Of a DNA stretch of 64,000 nt, positions 36,574 through 45,718 are shown piece after piece. Source of the DNA: Caballeronia sp. M1242 (lineage in GTDB: Bacteria > Pseudomonadota > Gammaproteobacteria > Burkholderiales > Burkholderiaceae); assembly GCF_017220215.1 (NCBI RefSeq), contig NZ_CP071131.1, positions 248,001 to 312,000 on the forward strand, written 5' to 3'. The notes under the pieces were generated by a model. That model ran no database searches and had not been told where the DNA came from. It was given only the letters and a program-made list of their open reading frames with translations. A program made the position numbers and the translations under genes. The stretch's first letter is position 1. Each line of letters starts with the position of its first letter.

Positions 36574-37401
36574 ATGCAAGACAAACGCAACACGGTGCTG
36601 ACGGAACGCATCGCTGCGGGCTGGGTGCGCCTGCACACCGCGCTTGTCCTGTTCTTTCTGATCGCGCCGATCCTCGCCATCATCCCGCTATCGTTTAATT
36701 CGGGCTCCTACTTTTCCTATCCGATGGAGGGCTTTTCATTCCGTTGGTACGAAAAGGCGCTGACGAGCGGCGACTGGCAGCGCGCATTGTTGAACAGCAT
36801 CGGCATCGGCGCGGCGTCGACCTTCATCGCCACGTGCTTAGGCACGCTCGCGGCGCTCGGCTTGTCGCGCTCGCAGTTTCCGCTGCGCTCGGTCGTCATG
36901 CCCATTCTGATCTCGCCGATGATCGTGCCTATCGTCGTGGTCGCGGCAGGTTTCTATCTGATCTTCGCGCCGTTGGGGCTCGTGAATTCGTATCCGGGCG
37001 TCGTGCTCGCGCATGCCGCGCTCGGTACGCCCTTCGTCGTCATCACGGTGACGGCGTCGTTGCTGTCCTTCGATCAGAGCTTGTTGCGCGCCGCATCGGG
37101 CCTCGGCGCGACGCCCTGGATCGCGTTTCGTCGCGTCACGTTGCCGCTCATCACGCCGGCCGTCGCGACAGGAAGCGTGTTCGCGTTCGCGACATCGTTC
37201 GACGAGGTCATCGTGATCCTCTTTATCGGCGGGCCCGATCAGAAGACAGTGCCGCGTCAGATGTGGAGCGGCATTCGCGACGCCATCGATCCTTCGATTC
37301 TCGCGGTCGCGACGATGCTGATCGTCTTCGCCGTGCTGCTGTTCGCCAGCATCAACCGCCAGAGAGCGCGAGCGTTGGCGGCGAATCAGGCGCTGACCTG
37401 A
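36574..37401 (+). CDS. ABC transporter permease (PotC-like)
   Basis: 275 residues with six predicted membrane helices and the cytoplasmic coupling motif AASGLGATPWIAFRRVTLP. FNSGSYFSYPMEGFSFRWYEK after TM1 is typical of PotC/PotI. It completes the transporter; GGAGGA lies before the ATG. Substrate as for the binding protein. Confidence 0.92.
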   Translation: MQDKRNTVLTERIAAGWVRLHTALVLFFLIAPILAIIPLSFNSGSYFSYPMEGFSFRWYEKALTSGDWQRALLNSIGIGAASTFIATCLGTLAALGLSRSQFPLRSVVMPILISPMIVPIVVVAAGFYLIFAPLGLVNSYPGVVLAHAALGTPFVVITVTASLLSFDQSLLRAASGLGATPWIAFRRVTLPLITPAVATGSVFAFATSFDEVIVILFIGGPDQKTVPRQMWSGIRDAIDPSILAVATMLIVFAVLLFASINRQRARALAANQALT

Positions 37402-37480
37402 TCTGCGTGGAAGTGGCGAGTCGGCCCTTGGTGCGGCGATTGCTGGGCAAACGCCAAGCACTTCACTCTCAGGGCCAGGC

Positions 37481-38530
37481 ATGAAACGCTATAAAGCACT
37501 CGTGGCGGGCGGCGTCGGCGTGATCGGACGTCAACTCGTCGATCATCTCGCGTCGCTGCCGGATTGGGACGTCATCGGTCTGTCACGACGCACGCCCGAT
37601 CAAGCGCAACCCGGCGAGCACATTGCCGTCGATCTGCTGGATCCGGAAGACGTGCGCGCGAAGCTCGGCGGGCTCAGCGACGTCACGCACATCTTTCACG
37701 CCGCGTATCAGGAAAAGCCCACGCCGCAAGCGCTCATCGACGTGAACCTCGGCATGTTGCGCAATCTGGTGAGCGTCGTAGCCGACAGTTCGTCGGCGCT
37801 TCAGCGCGTCCTGTTATACGAGGGCGCGAAGTATTACGGCGCGCACCTCGGCCGCTTCAAAACGCCCGCGCGCGAAGACGATCCGCGACACATGCCGCCG
37901 AACTTCTACTACGACATGGAAGACTGGCTCGTCGAGGAAGCGGCAGACAAGGGCTGGGATGCGGTCGTGCTTCGCCCCGATGTGGTGTGCGGCTTTGCGC
38001 TCGGCAATCCGATGAATCTCTCGATGGTCATTGCCGTGTATGCCGCGATCAGCAAGGAACTCGGACTGCCGCTGCGTTTCCCGGGCACCGCGACGTGCTA
38101 CGGCAAGCTCGCGCAAGTCACCGATGCCGCGCAACTCGCGCGCGGGTCCGTGTGGGCCGCGACCGACGCGCCCGGCGGCGAGAGCTATAACCTCACGAAC
38201 GGCGATGTATTCCGCTGGGACCAGCTATGGCCCGCCATCGCCGATCATCTCGACATGCCGCTCGCCGAACCGCAGACCATCAGCCTGCGCGACTACATGG
38301 CCGACAAGGGACCACTGTGGGAGCGCATGGTGAAGAAGTACGATCTCGTCGATATTCCATACGAGCACGTCGCCGCGTGGGGCTTCGGCGACTTCATCTT
38401 CCGCTGCGACTGGGACGTGATCTCCAGCACGACCAAGATCCGGCAGGCTGGCTTTCATGATGTCGTCGATAGCACCGACATGTTCCTGCGTCTCTTCGAT
38501 GAGTTTCGCGAGCGCAAGGCGATTCCTTGA
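37481..38530 (+). CDS. SDR-family NAD(P)-dependent oxidoreductase, PRISE-like
   Basis: 349 residues. The coenzyme motif GGVGVIGRQLVDHL lies at the N-terminus. GAKYYGAHLG and PNFYYDMEDWLVEE resemble the progesterone 5-beta-reductase / iridoid synthase-like (PRISE) group, where the Tyr-Lys pair is shifted to other positions. These reduce enones. It sits 80 bases after the transporter and could process an oxygenated product; that role is inference. Confidence 0.8.
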   Translation: MKRYKALVAGGVGVIGRQLVDHLASLPDWDVIGLSRRTPDQAQPGEHIAVDLLDPEDVRAKLGGLSDVTHIFHAAYQEKPTPQALIDVNLGMLRNLVSVVADSSSALQRVLLYEGAKYYGAHLGRFKTPAREDDPRHMPPNFYYDMEDWLVEEAADKGWDAVVLRPDVVCGFALGNPMNLSMVIAVYAAISKELGLPLRFPGTATCYGKLAQVTDAAQLARGSVWAATDAPGGESYNLTNGDVFRWDQLWPAIADHLDMPLAEPQTISLRDYMADKGPLWERMVKKYDLVDIPYEHVAAWGFGDFIFRCDWDVISSTTKIRQAGFHDVVDSTDMFLRLFDEFRERKAIP

Positions 38531-38599
38531 GCGGATCACTTCGGAGGCGCGGACGAGTGGCTCGAAGCACGACGCTGACGGCGACAAATAACCATGCGT

Positions 38600-39640
38600 T
38601 CAGCGAAACCGGCTCGCGATATGCTCGGGGATATTCTCGGGCGTGACCACGACGACGGAAGAAGACGGCGCAATCGCAGAAGCAGGAATAAGCCGATGAT
38701 AGTGCATGATGTGCTGGCAAGCTGAACGCATGTCCTGACGCAAGTCGTGATGAAGAATCGCTTGTACCTTCCGCTCGCGCAGCAAGCCGACGTTGTCGCG
38801 GTCGAGATCATGCCCGATGAAGCAAAGCGGGCGCTGGTTCGCCGCCTGCAGCACTTTCAGCACGGCCGCATTGCCGCCGCCCATCGAGTACACCGCCGCA
38901 ATCTCCGAACGGTTCGTCACGACTTTGCGCATGCGCGCTTCGGTTTGCATGTTGAGGCCGTGTCCGCCGCTCGCGTCGAGCAAATCGAGGTTCGGATAAC
39001 TCACGCGCAGCGCGCGTCGAAAGCTCGCCTCGCGCTCTTCTTCTCCTCTGAAGCCTTCGTCGCTCATGGTGACGAGCACGGTTCCGTTAAGACCGCGTAG
39101 CCACTGGCCGATGAGATACGCCGCCGTCGCGCCCGCCACGCGATTGTCCAGCCCCGCATAGGCGATGCGTGCCGACAGCGGAATGTCCGTGAACGTGGTT
39201 ACGACCGGTATGCCGATTGTCTTCAACACGCCGATCGCCTCGGAAATCTCGGGGACGTCACGCGCTTTCAGCACCACGCCGTGACTGCCGCGCCTGCCGA
39301 TTGCGTGTAGCGTTTCGACGACCTCCGCGGTCGCCATCGTTTCCCGCATGAAGAAACGCGGTCGCAGCACGACGGGATGGAATGCGGGCAACTCCGCTTC
39401 GAGCGCCTCCTGAATCTCGGTGGTGAACCGGGACGGGGCTTCGGCCACAACGTCGATGATGAGCTTGCGTCCCGTCGTCGCGAGTTGCAGCGCCTGCTTC
39501 TCTAGCTCGCGAATCGCCTGCTCGACGCGTCTGCGCGTGCCTTCGCGCACGTTGGGGCGCCCGTTCAACACGCGGTCCACCGTGGCGACGCCGACGCCCG
39601 CCTGCAGAGCGATCTCCTTCACGAGGAATCGATGAGCCAT
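38600..39640 (-). CDS. LacI-family transcriptional regulator
   Basis: 346 residues. HTH at about residues 6-27 (VKEIALQAGVGVATVDRVLNG), then a periplasmic-binding-protein-like sensing domain of the type-1 fold. It is divergent from the PhyH-type dioxygenase gene; an inverted repeat with LacI character lies in the gap. Sensing domains of this subtype often bind sugars or inositols; the ligand is unknown. Confidence 0.88.
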   Translation of the reverse strand: MAHRFLVKEIALQAGVGVATVDRVLNGRPNVREGTRRRVEQAIRELEKQALQLATTGRKLIIDVVAEAPSRFTTEIQEALEAELPAFHPVVLRPRFFMRETMATAEVVETLHAIGRRGSHGVVLKARDVPEISEAIGVLKTIGIPVVTTFTDIPLSARIAYAGLDNRVAGATAAYLIGQWLRGLNGTVLVTMSDEGFRGEEEREASFRRALRVSYPNLDLLDASGGHGLNMQTEARMRKVVTNRSEIAAVYSMGGGNAAVLKVLQAANQRPLCFIGHDLDRDNVGLLRERKVQAILHHDLRQDMRSACQHIMHYHRLIPASAIAPSSSVVVVTPENIPEHIASRFR

Positions 39641-39671
39641 CGAAACGCCTGGATTTTGATGGTTTTTTGAT

Positions 39672-39687
39672 GCGTTTATGGTAACGC
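39672..39687. promoter_or_regulatory. LacI-type operator candidate
   Basis: GCGTTTATGGTAACGC has perfect 5-base arms around a 6-base centre, in the 92-base gap between the LacI and dioxygenase genes. Partly overlapping is a 12-base direct repeat, GATGCGTTTATG (39669-39680) and GATGCGTCTATG (39698-39709). Confidence 0.45.
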
Positions 39688-39732
39688 GCGCCGCGGCGAT
39701 GCGTCTATGCTAGGGAAAAATCGGAGCGAGAC

Positions 39733-40923
39733 ATGGATGCCACGAATGAACGCCACGACACGTTAGCAAGAAACTGGTATCGCGAAAGCGACTGCTCGCT
39801 TGAAGCATTCGCGCAACAACTGCGAAGGAGGACCGATGCCGTTCTCCGATTCGCGGCCGAGACGCAACGCGATATTCCCATCTACGATTGCCGCGCGCTT
39901 GATGAAGCGTTGATCGATCCTGTCGGGCAGCAGGCGTTGCAGGCTGAATGGGCGAACGTGCTGCTCGACGGCGCGGGCGTGCTCGTGCTCAAGCACGCTT
40001 TCCACGATACATCGCCCGTCGACGACGCGACGCATATCTTCGATTCGATCATCAGACAGGAACGCGAATCGGGCACGCGCGGCGCCGACCATTTCGCCAA
40101 AGCAGGCGCGAACGACCGCATCTGGAATGCGCACGAAAAGCTCTGTCTCGCAGCGCCCTCCGTTTTCGCGCGATATTTCTCGAACGCGTTCATCGCGAGC
40201 GTCGCGCAGGCGTGGCTCGGACCCGGCTTTCAGATGACCACGCAAGTCAACGTCGTTCGTCCTGGCGGCGCGGCGCAGCAGGCGCATCGGGACTACCATC
40301 TCGGCTTTCAGACGGTTGAAGAAGTGCAGCGTTTCCCGGCGCATGTTCATACGATGTCGCCGTTGCTGACGCTTCAGGGCGCCGTCGCGCACAGCGACAT
40401 GCCGATAGAAAGCGGGCCCACGAAGCTGCTTCCGTTCTCGCAGCGTTATGCACCGGGCTATCTCGCGTGGCGACGTCCCGACTTTCGCGACTTCTTCGAA
40501 ACGCACTGCGTGCAGTTGCCGCTCGCGAAGGGCGACGCGCTCTTCTTCAATCCCGCGCTATTCCATGCGGCCGGCGCGAACCGCACGCAAGACGTGCAGC
40601 GCATGGCAAATCTCTTGCAGATCTCTTCGGCGTACGGGCGCGCGATGGAAACGCTCGATCGCATGCGCATGTGCGAAGCCGCTTATCCCGTGCTGCTGGA
40701 CTATCGGGCGAGAGGCCGGTTCACTGCGAGGGACATCGATTGCGTGATTGCATCGACCGCTGAAGGCTATGCGTTCCCGACCAATCTCGATCGCGATCCG
40801 CCAGTGGGCGGTCTCGCGCCCGAGAGCCAGCAAGCGCTGATGCGCCGGGCGCTCGACGAAACATGGAACGCATCCACGCTTCGCGAGGCCCTTCGACATC
40901 AGGCGTGGAAGCGACTCAGCTAA
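39733..40923 (+). CDS. phytanoyl-CoA dioxygenase (PhyH)-family 2OG-Fe(II) oxygenase
   Basis: 396 residues. The iron site HxD is in AQQAHRDYHL (H185, D187) and the distal histidine in ALFHAAGANR (H278), with an Arg at about residue 284 to hold 2-oxoglutarate. It is longer than many PhyH proteins because of an N-terminal helical extension. Substrate unknown; it stands alone opposite a LacI regulator. Confidence 0.85.
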   Translation: MDATNERHDTLARNWYRESDCSLEAFAQQLRRRTDAVLRFAAETQRDIPIYDCRALDEALIDPVGQQALQAEWANVLLDGAGVLVLKHAFHDTSPVDDATHIFDSIIRQERESGTRGADHFAKAGANDRIWNAHEKLCLAAPSVFARYFSNAFIASVAQAWLGPGFQMTTQVNVVRPGGAAQQAHRDYHLGFQTVEEVQRFPAHVHTMSPLLTLQGAVAHSDMPIESGPTKLLPFSQRYAPGYLAWRRPDFRDFFETHCVQLPLAKGDALFFNPALFHAAGANRTQDVQRMANLLQISSAYGRAMETLDRMRMCEAAYPVLLDYRARGRFTARDIDCVIASTAEGYAFPTNLDRDPPVGGLAPESQQALMRRALDETWNASTLREALRHQAWKRLS

Positions 40924-40937
40924 CGCATGTCGCCGCA

Positions 40938-41771
40938 TTAGCCGTCGGTGGATCGCGTGAGCGTTTCCCACTGGCTGATTTCGTCAGCGAGCGCGGTCAG
41001 TTTGTCGCGCACCAGACCGAGCGCGTCACTGCCGAGCAAGAGATGCACGGGTGGCGCGTCGCTCTCGATGACGGCCAGCATCGCGCGCGCCGCCTTGAGC
41101 GGGTCGCCGAGCTGCTTGCCGCTCTTTTCCTCGCGCGCCCGGCGAATGGGATCGAAGAGCGCATCGTAATCGGCAATCGAACGAGGCGTGCGCGCCATCG
41201 AGCGGCCAGCCCAGTCGGTGCGGAACGAACCCGGCGCCACTGCCGTCACGGCAATGCCGAACGATTTCACTTCCTTCGCGAGCGTCTCGGAGATGCCTTC
41301 CAGCGCGAACTTGCTGCCGCAATAGTAGGCGATGCCGGGCATCGTGATGAAGCCGCCCATCGACGTGATGTTGAGAATGTGACCCTTGCGCCGCGCGCGC
41401 ATGCCGGGCAGCACGGCTTTCATCATCGCGACCGCGCCGAACACGTTCACGTCGAACTGTCGACGCATCTCGGCGAGCGGCGATTCTTCCATCACGCCTT
41501 CGTGACCGTAGCCCGCGTTGTTGACAAGGACGTCGATGGGACCGACGGTCGACTCGATTTCGGCCACGACGCCGTCTATCGCGTCGAAGTCCGTCACGTC
41601 GAGCAGGCGGCCCACGGCCCTGTCCGGCGCGAGGGCTTCGAAGTCCTGCTTCGCCTGCTCGCTTCGCACAGTGCCGATCACGCGATGGCCTGCCGCGAGC
41701 GCTTCATGAGCGAGTGCCCGGCCGAAGCCGCTGCTGACGCCGGTGATGAGCAGAGTCCGGTTGGATGACAT
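40938..41771 (-). CDS. SDR-family oxidoreductase
   Basis: 277 residues, classical SDR: TGVSSGFGRALAHEAL coenzyme motif, NNAGYG, and the catalytic YYCGSKFAL (Tyr-x-x-x-Lys). It is divergent from an AraC regulator with about 106 bases between them, which probably controls it. GAGGTG lies just before ATG 41771. The substrate is not readable; proteins like this often reduce small aldehydes or ketones. Confidence 0.88.
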   Translation of the reverse strand: MSSNRTLLITGVSSGFGRALAHEALAAGHRVIGTVRSEQAKQDFEALAPDRAVGRLLDVTDFDAIDGVVAEIESTVGPIDVLVNNAGYGHEGVMEESPLAEMRRQFDVNVFGAVAMMKAVLPGMRARRKGHILNITSMGGFITMPGIAYYCGSKFALEGISETLAKEVKSFGIAVTAVAPGSFRTDWAGRSMARTPRSIADYDALFDPIRRAREEKSGKQLGDPLKAARAMLAVIESDAPPVHLLLGSDALGLVRDKLTALADEISQWETLTRSTDG

Positions 41772-41877
41772 ATGCACCTCTACGATGAAATGAAAGAGAG
41801 TGCATAGTATTCTTTGCACCAACGCGCTTTAAGGCCGGATATTCTGCTCTTATTGCCTATTCTTATCGTCGCCCTCG

Positions 41878-42825
41878 ATGTCATCGAAAGAGACCGCCGC
41901 ATCGCGGCAGCGTATCGTGGACCTGCTACGGCCATTGGCGCCGAATGAAGGCTACAACCTGACGCCGCTACCCGACGTGCGCATCCTGCGTTCGGACCGC
42001 GCGTTGTCGCGCACGCCTGTGCTCTACGATCCGGGCATCGTGATCGTCTGTCAGGGACGCAAGCGCGGCTATTTCGGCGATCAGGTGTATCTGTATGACG
42101 AGCTGCATTATCTGGCCGTGGCAGTGCCGGTGCCCTTCACGATGGAAACCGACGCGACGCCTGAGCATCCGCTATTGGCCATCTACATGCATCTGGATTT
42201 TCAGGTGGCGGCAGAGCTGATGATTCAGATCGACCGTCATCACATGCCGGCGCGCGCGGAACCACCGCAAAGCATGATGTCGAGTCCGATGGATGCCGAC
42301 TTGCGTATGTCGGTCCTGCGCTTTCTGCAAGCGTTGAGCCGGCCGCTCGATGCAGCCGTTCTCGGTCCCGCGCTGGTGCGTGAGCTGTACTTTCGCGTGC
42401 TGACCGGCGCGCAAGGCCATGCGATGCGCTCGGCGCTCGCGATGCAGGGGCAGTTCGGCAAGATCGGCAAGGCGTTGCGCCGCATTCACGCGACCTACGC
42501 GCAGCCGCTCAATCTCACGCAACTGGCGCGCGAAGCGGGCATGAGCGTGCCGACCTTCCACAGTCATTTCAAGGCCATCACGCACACGTCGCCCATGCAG
42601 TATCTGAAGTCGACGCGGCTGCATCAGGCGCGTCTCCTGATGGTGCGTCAGGACATGACGGCGGAGGCGGCCTGTCATGCGGTGGGCTATGCGAGCGCCT
42701 CGCAATTCAATCGGGAATTCAAGCGCCTCTTCGGAACGACACCGGCCGCGGAAACGAAGCGCATGCGCGAGAGCTTCGCCGTTCCGCCGCCGTTTGCGGG
42801 CGCGGAATACGTTTCATCGCATTAG
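41878..42825 (+). CDS. AraC-family transcriptional regulator
   Basis: 315 residues. The N-terminal domain (residues about 25-180, with TPVLYDPGIVIVCQGRKRG) is the AraC_N type; the C-terminal two HTHs include LTQLAREAGMSVPTFHSHF and VGYASASQFNREFKRLFG. Such regulators commonly control a divergent alcohol dehydrogenase or SDR gene, and here the divergent neighbour is an SDR. Confidence 0.9.
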   Translation: MSSKETAASRQRIVDLLRPLAPNEGYNLTPLPDVRILRSDRALSRTPVLYDPGIVIVCQGRKRGYFGDQVYLYDELHYLAVAVPVPFTMETDATPEHPLLAIYMHLDFQVAAELMIQIDRHHMPARAEPPQSMMSSPMDADLRMSVLRFLQALSRPLDAAVLGPALVRELYFRVLTGAQGHAMRSALAMQGQFGKIGKALRRIHATYAQPLNLTQLAREAGMSVPTFHSHFKAITHTSPMQYLKSTRLHQARLLMVRQDMTAEAACHAVGYASASQFNREFKRLFGTTPAAETKRMRESFAVPPPFAGAEYVSSH

Positions 42826-42841
42826 GCGAGCGCGCGCGACA

Positions 42842-43450
42842 TCACAGATGACCCGGCCGCGGGTCCGGCACGAAGCCGTCGCGATTCGGCATGCGGATGG
42901 CAGCGAGCGAATGCGCGTCCAGCCGCGCGTCGTCGGGCACGATGCCGTTGCGGTTCAGAATCCATGCGCTCAACGCGTACACCTCGTCTGCGCTCAACGA
43001 TTGCGGCGCGTTATAAGGCATCGCGCGGCGGATGTAGTCGAAGAGCGTCGTGGCATACGGCCAGTAGCTGCCGACCGTGCGTACCGGCTTGTCGCTCGCG
43101 AGCGTGCCGCGTCCGCCGATGAGCCGGTCGCCCAGGCCGCCTTCGCCGTTGGCGCCGTGACACGCGGCGCACTTCGCGGCGAAGATGTGCGCGCCGGTCG
43201 CCACGTCTCCGCTGCCCGCGGGCAGGCCACGGCCATCGGGCGCGACATCGATGTTCCATGCGGCGATTTCCGTCGCGTTCAACGGCGTGCCGATGGCGTC
43301 GATGGCCGCGCGTTGGGTCGGGTCGTGCGTGAGCGCGTTCTGCGCGCCGTCATCGCGTGTGGGCGTGCTGCATGCAGCGAGCGATACCGCAGCGACGCCG
43401 ATCATCAACGGCCGCAACAGACGATGCTTCAGAGCCGGGGCGTTATGCAT
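42842..43450 (-). CDS. c-type cytochrome, SoxD/SorB-like, predicted lipoprotein
   Basis: 202 residues. The signal ends LAAC (Cys27), a lipobox, so the protein is likely anchored. One heme motif CAACH (residues 94-98) and a probable Met ligand in RAMPYNAPQ. It overlaps the molybdenum dehydrogenase gene by eight bases and should take electrons from it. The pair resembles the catalytic/cytochrome pairs SoxCD and SorAB. Confidence 0.85.
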   Translation of the reverse strand: MHNAPALKHRLLRPLMIGVAAVSLAACSTPTRDDGAQNALTHDPTQRAAIDAIGTPLNATEIAAWNIDVAPDGRGLPAGSGDVATGAHIFAAKCAACHGANGEGGLGDRLIGGRGTLASDKPVRTVGSYWPYATTLFDYIRRAMPYNAPQSLSADEVYALSAWILNRNGIVPDDARLDAHSLAAIRMPNRDGFVPDPRPGHL

Positions 43451-44735
43451 TTTTCACGCTGCCATCGGCGCCGATGCGCCATTGCTGAATGCCGTTGTAG
43501 TGATAGTTCGAATTCAGCCCGCGCGCGGCGACCAGCGCCTCGCGCGTCGGCTGAACGTAGCCGGTCGAATCGGTGGCGCGCGAGAGAATCGCGGCAGGCT
43601 CGCCGTTCCAGACCCAGCCTGCGTGAAAGCGCGTCAACGCGCGATCTTTCGGCGGGCCGTCGAGTTGCGCTTCCTGCCATGAGCGCCCGCCGTCGGTCGA
43701 CACCTCGACCTTGCGAATCGATCCACGCCCCGACCACGCGAGCCCGATGATCGGGTAATAGCCGTGAACCGTGAGCCGATGCCCCGGCGACGGCCGCGTG
43801 ATGACCGATTTCGCGTCCATCTCGAACACGAACTGGCGCGCCTGCCCGTTCGCGACCGGGTCCGTGTATTTCGACGTTTCCTCGCGTGTTTCCAGCGGCG
43901 CGTCGACGAACTTCAGCCTGCGCAGCCACTTCACGTTCGTATTGCCCTCGAAGCCGGGCACCACGAGCCGCAGCGGATAGCCGTTCTCCGGCCGCAGGCG
44001 CTCGCCGTTCTGCGCATATACGATGAGCGCGCGGTCGAGAATGCGATCGAGCGGCAGGCTGCGCGTCATCGCGGCGGCGTCGGCGCCTTCCGCGAGCATC
44101 CAGCGCGGCGTCTGACCGTCACTGGCCGCGAGACCGCCTGCGGCTTCGATCAGCGTCGAAAGCCGCACGCCGGTCCACTCGCAGCACGACAACAAGCCGT
44201 GCGTCATCTGAACCGGCAAACCGCTCGGCCCTTTCCATTCGCTTGCGGTGTTGCCCGAACACTCCAGAAAGTACACGTGCGATTCGGATGGCAGGCGCAG
44301 CAAGTCGTCCATCGTGAAGAGCTTCGGCTCGCGCACGAGACCATGAATCGCGAGCCGGTGCTGCTCCGGATCGATCTCGGGCACGCCCGCATGATGCCGC
44401 TCGTAGACGAGCCCGTTGGGCGTAATCGCGCCATGCAGATCGGCGAGCGGCGTCAGCGACGAAGCCTGGCCCGGCACGGGAAACGCGCGGGCCGCGCGGC
44501 GCACGACGTTCGCTTCGTGCGACGATGGCACGCCATACGGATGCTCGAGAATCGGCGCGCCAGGCGTGCGCGTCCACGGCTGAACCTCGAGCGGCTGCAA
44601 CAGCGAGGACGCAGCGTTGGCGCTCGGCGCCACCACTGCCGAGACGGCGAGACCGCGCAACATCCGACGGCGCAATGGCGATGCCGTTGTGTCGGTATTC
44701 GCGGAAGGCGATGAAATGCGGGGAGTTCGCGGCAT
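43443..44735 (-). CDS. sulfite dehydrogenase-type molybdenum enzyme (SoxC/SorA-like)
   Basis: 430 residues. A Tat-type start SPLRRRMLRGLAVSAVV, then a sulfite-oxidase fold with the molybdenum ligand Cys159 in YFLECSGNTA. The C-terminal dimerisation domain follows (HGYYPIIGLAWSGRGSIRKV). No other sox genes are in the window, so a role in sulfite or sulfane-sulfur oxidation is by family. Its stop overlaps the cytochrome start, so the two are co-translated. Confidence 0.88.
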   Translation of the reverse strand: MPRTPRISSPSANTDTTASPLRRRMLRGLAVSAVVAPSANAASSLLQPLEVQPWTRTPGAPILEHPYGVPSSHEANVVRRAARAFPVPGQASSLTPLADLHGAITPNGLVYERHHAGVPEIDPEQHRLAIHGLVREPKLFTMDDLLRLPSESHVYFLECSGNTASEWKGPSGLPVQMTHGLLSCCEWTGVRLSTLIEAAGGLAASDGQTPRWMLAEGADAAAMTRSLPLDRILDRALIVYAQNGERLRPENGYPLRLVVPGFEGNTNVKWLRRLKFVDAPLETREETSKYTDPVANGQARQFVFEMDAKSVITRPSPGHRLTVHGYYPIIGLAWSGRGSIRKVEVSTDGGRSWQEAQLDGPPKDRALTRFHAGWVWNGEPAAILSRATDSTGYVQPTREALVAARGLNSNYHYNGIQQWRIGADGSVKNA

Positions 44736-44907
44736 GCTTGGGGCGCCGGGGAGAGTGTCGGTCAGGGCGACCAGTATAGGACGCGCCTACTGGGACGCAC
44801 AGCCCTTGTTTCGCCTATCGATATGAGGCCGGGTCATAAGCGCACGTCGCAGCGTTGCGCGTTGACATTTACTTAGTCATGCCTAACGACACATGCTCAT
44901 CATCGCA

Positions 44908-45702
44908 TCACGACATAAACATGCCGCCGTCCACATTGACCGTCTGACCCGTGATGTACGCGGCGTCGTCCGAGGCTAGAAACGTTACGAGCCCCGCGAC
45001 GTCGCCGCCATTGCCGGCTCGCTTCATGGGGATATTGGCAACCCATTCGGCCATCAATTCGCCAGGTTTGTAATCGCCCAGCAGTTTGCCCCACGCTTCG
45101 TCGTTATACGACCACATGTCCGTCGTGATGATGCCGGGGCAGAAAGCGTTCACCGTGATGCCCGTGGGCGCGAGTTCCTTCGCGAGACTCTGCGTGATGC
45201 CGAGCACGCCGAACTTGCTCGCCGCGTAATGCGGCGTGTAGACGAAACCCTGCCGCGCCTGACCCGACGCCGTGTTGATGAGCCGCCCCGCTTTGCCTGC
45301 GCGCAGCATGCGTGTGGCCGCTTCCTGGCAGCACAGAAAAACGCCCTTGGTATTCACGGCCATGACCTTGTCCCACTCGCTTTCAGTCAGGTCCGGCAAC
45401 TTGGCGATGGTGATGACCCCCGCGTTCTGCACCGACACGTCCACTTCCCCGAGTTTGCTCGCGACTTCCTCGTAAAGCGCGACGACCTGAGCTTTTTCCG
45501 TCACGTCCGTCTCGACAGAGAGCGCCTCGAAGCCCGATTCACGTAAACGCGCCGCTGCATCGTGGACGCTCTTTTCGTTCGCGCTGACGCACACCTTCGC
45601 GCCTTCTTGCGCGAAGCGCTCCGCAATGGCTAGACCGATGCCACGGCTGCCGCCCGTCACGACCACGACTTTGTTCTCGAACCGCTTCAATTGTTGCGCC
45701 AC
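44908..45702 (-). CDS. SDR-family oxidoreductase (polyol/sugar dehydrogenase-like)
   Basis: 264 residues, classical SDR. GGSRGIGLAIAERFA, NAGVI, and the active site TPHYAASKFGV are intact, ending AYITGQTVNVDGGMF. GTG 45702 is the start, with GGAG eight bases upstream; the frame runs back to 45810 but overlaps the kinase gene. Last gene of the sugar operon; probably oxidises a sugar alcohol or reduces a keto sugar. Confidence 0.87.
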   Translation of the reverse strand: MAQQLKRFENKVVVVTGGSRGIGLAIAERFAQEGAKVCVSANEKSVHDAAARLRESGFEALSVETDVTEKAQVVALYEEVASKLGEVDVSVQNAGVITIAKLPDLTESEWDKVMAVNTKGVFLCCQEAATRMLRAGKAGRLINTASGQARQGFVYTPHYAASKFGVLGITQSLAKELAPTGITVNAFCPGIITTDMWSYNDEAWGKLLGDYKPGELMAEWVANIPMKRAGNGGDVAGLVTFLASDDAAYITGQTVNVDGGMFMS

Positions 45703-45718
45703 TGAGATTCTCCGGGAG

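Noticed and set aside
34261..36636. Very long minus-strand frame (791 codons)
   Set aside because: It is antisense of the Pot transporter genes; composition is Arg/Glu/His-rich with no domain.
41800..41819. GTGCA...TGCAC repeat between the SDR and AraC genes
   Set aside because: Arms are only five bases and AraC sites are usually direct repeats, so it is too weak to list.
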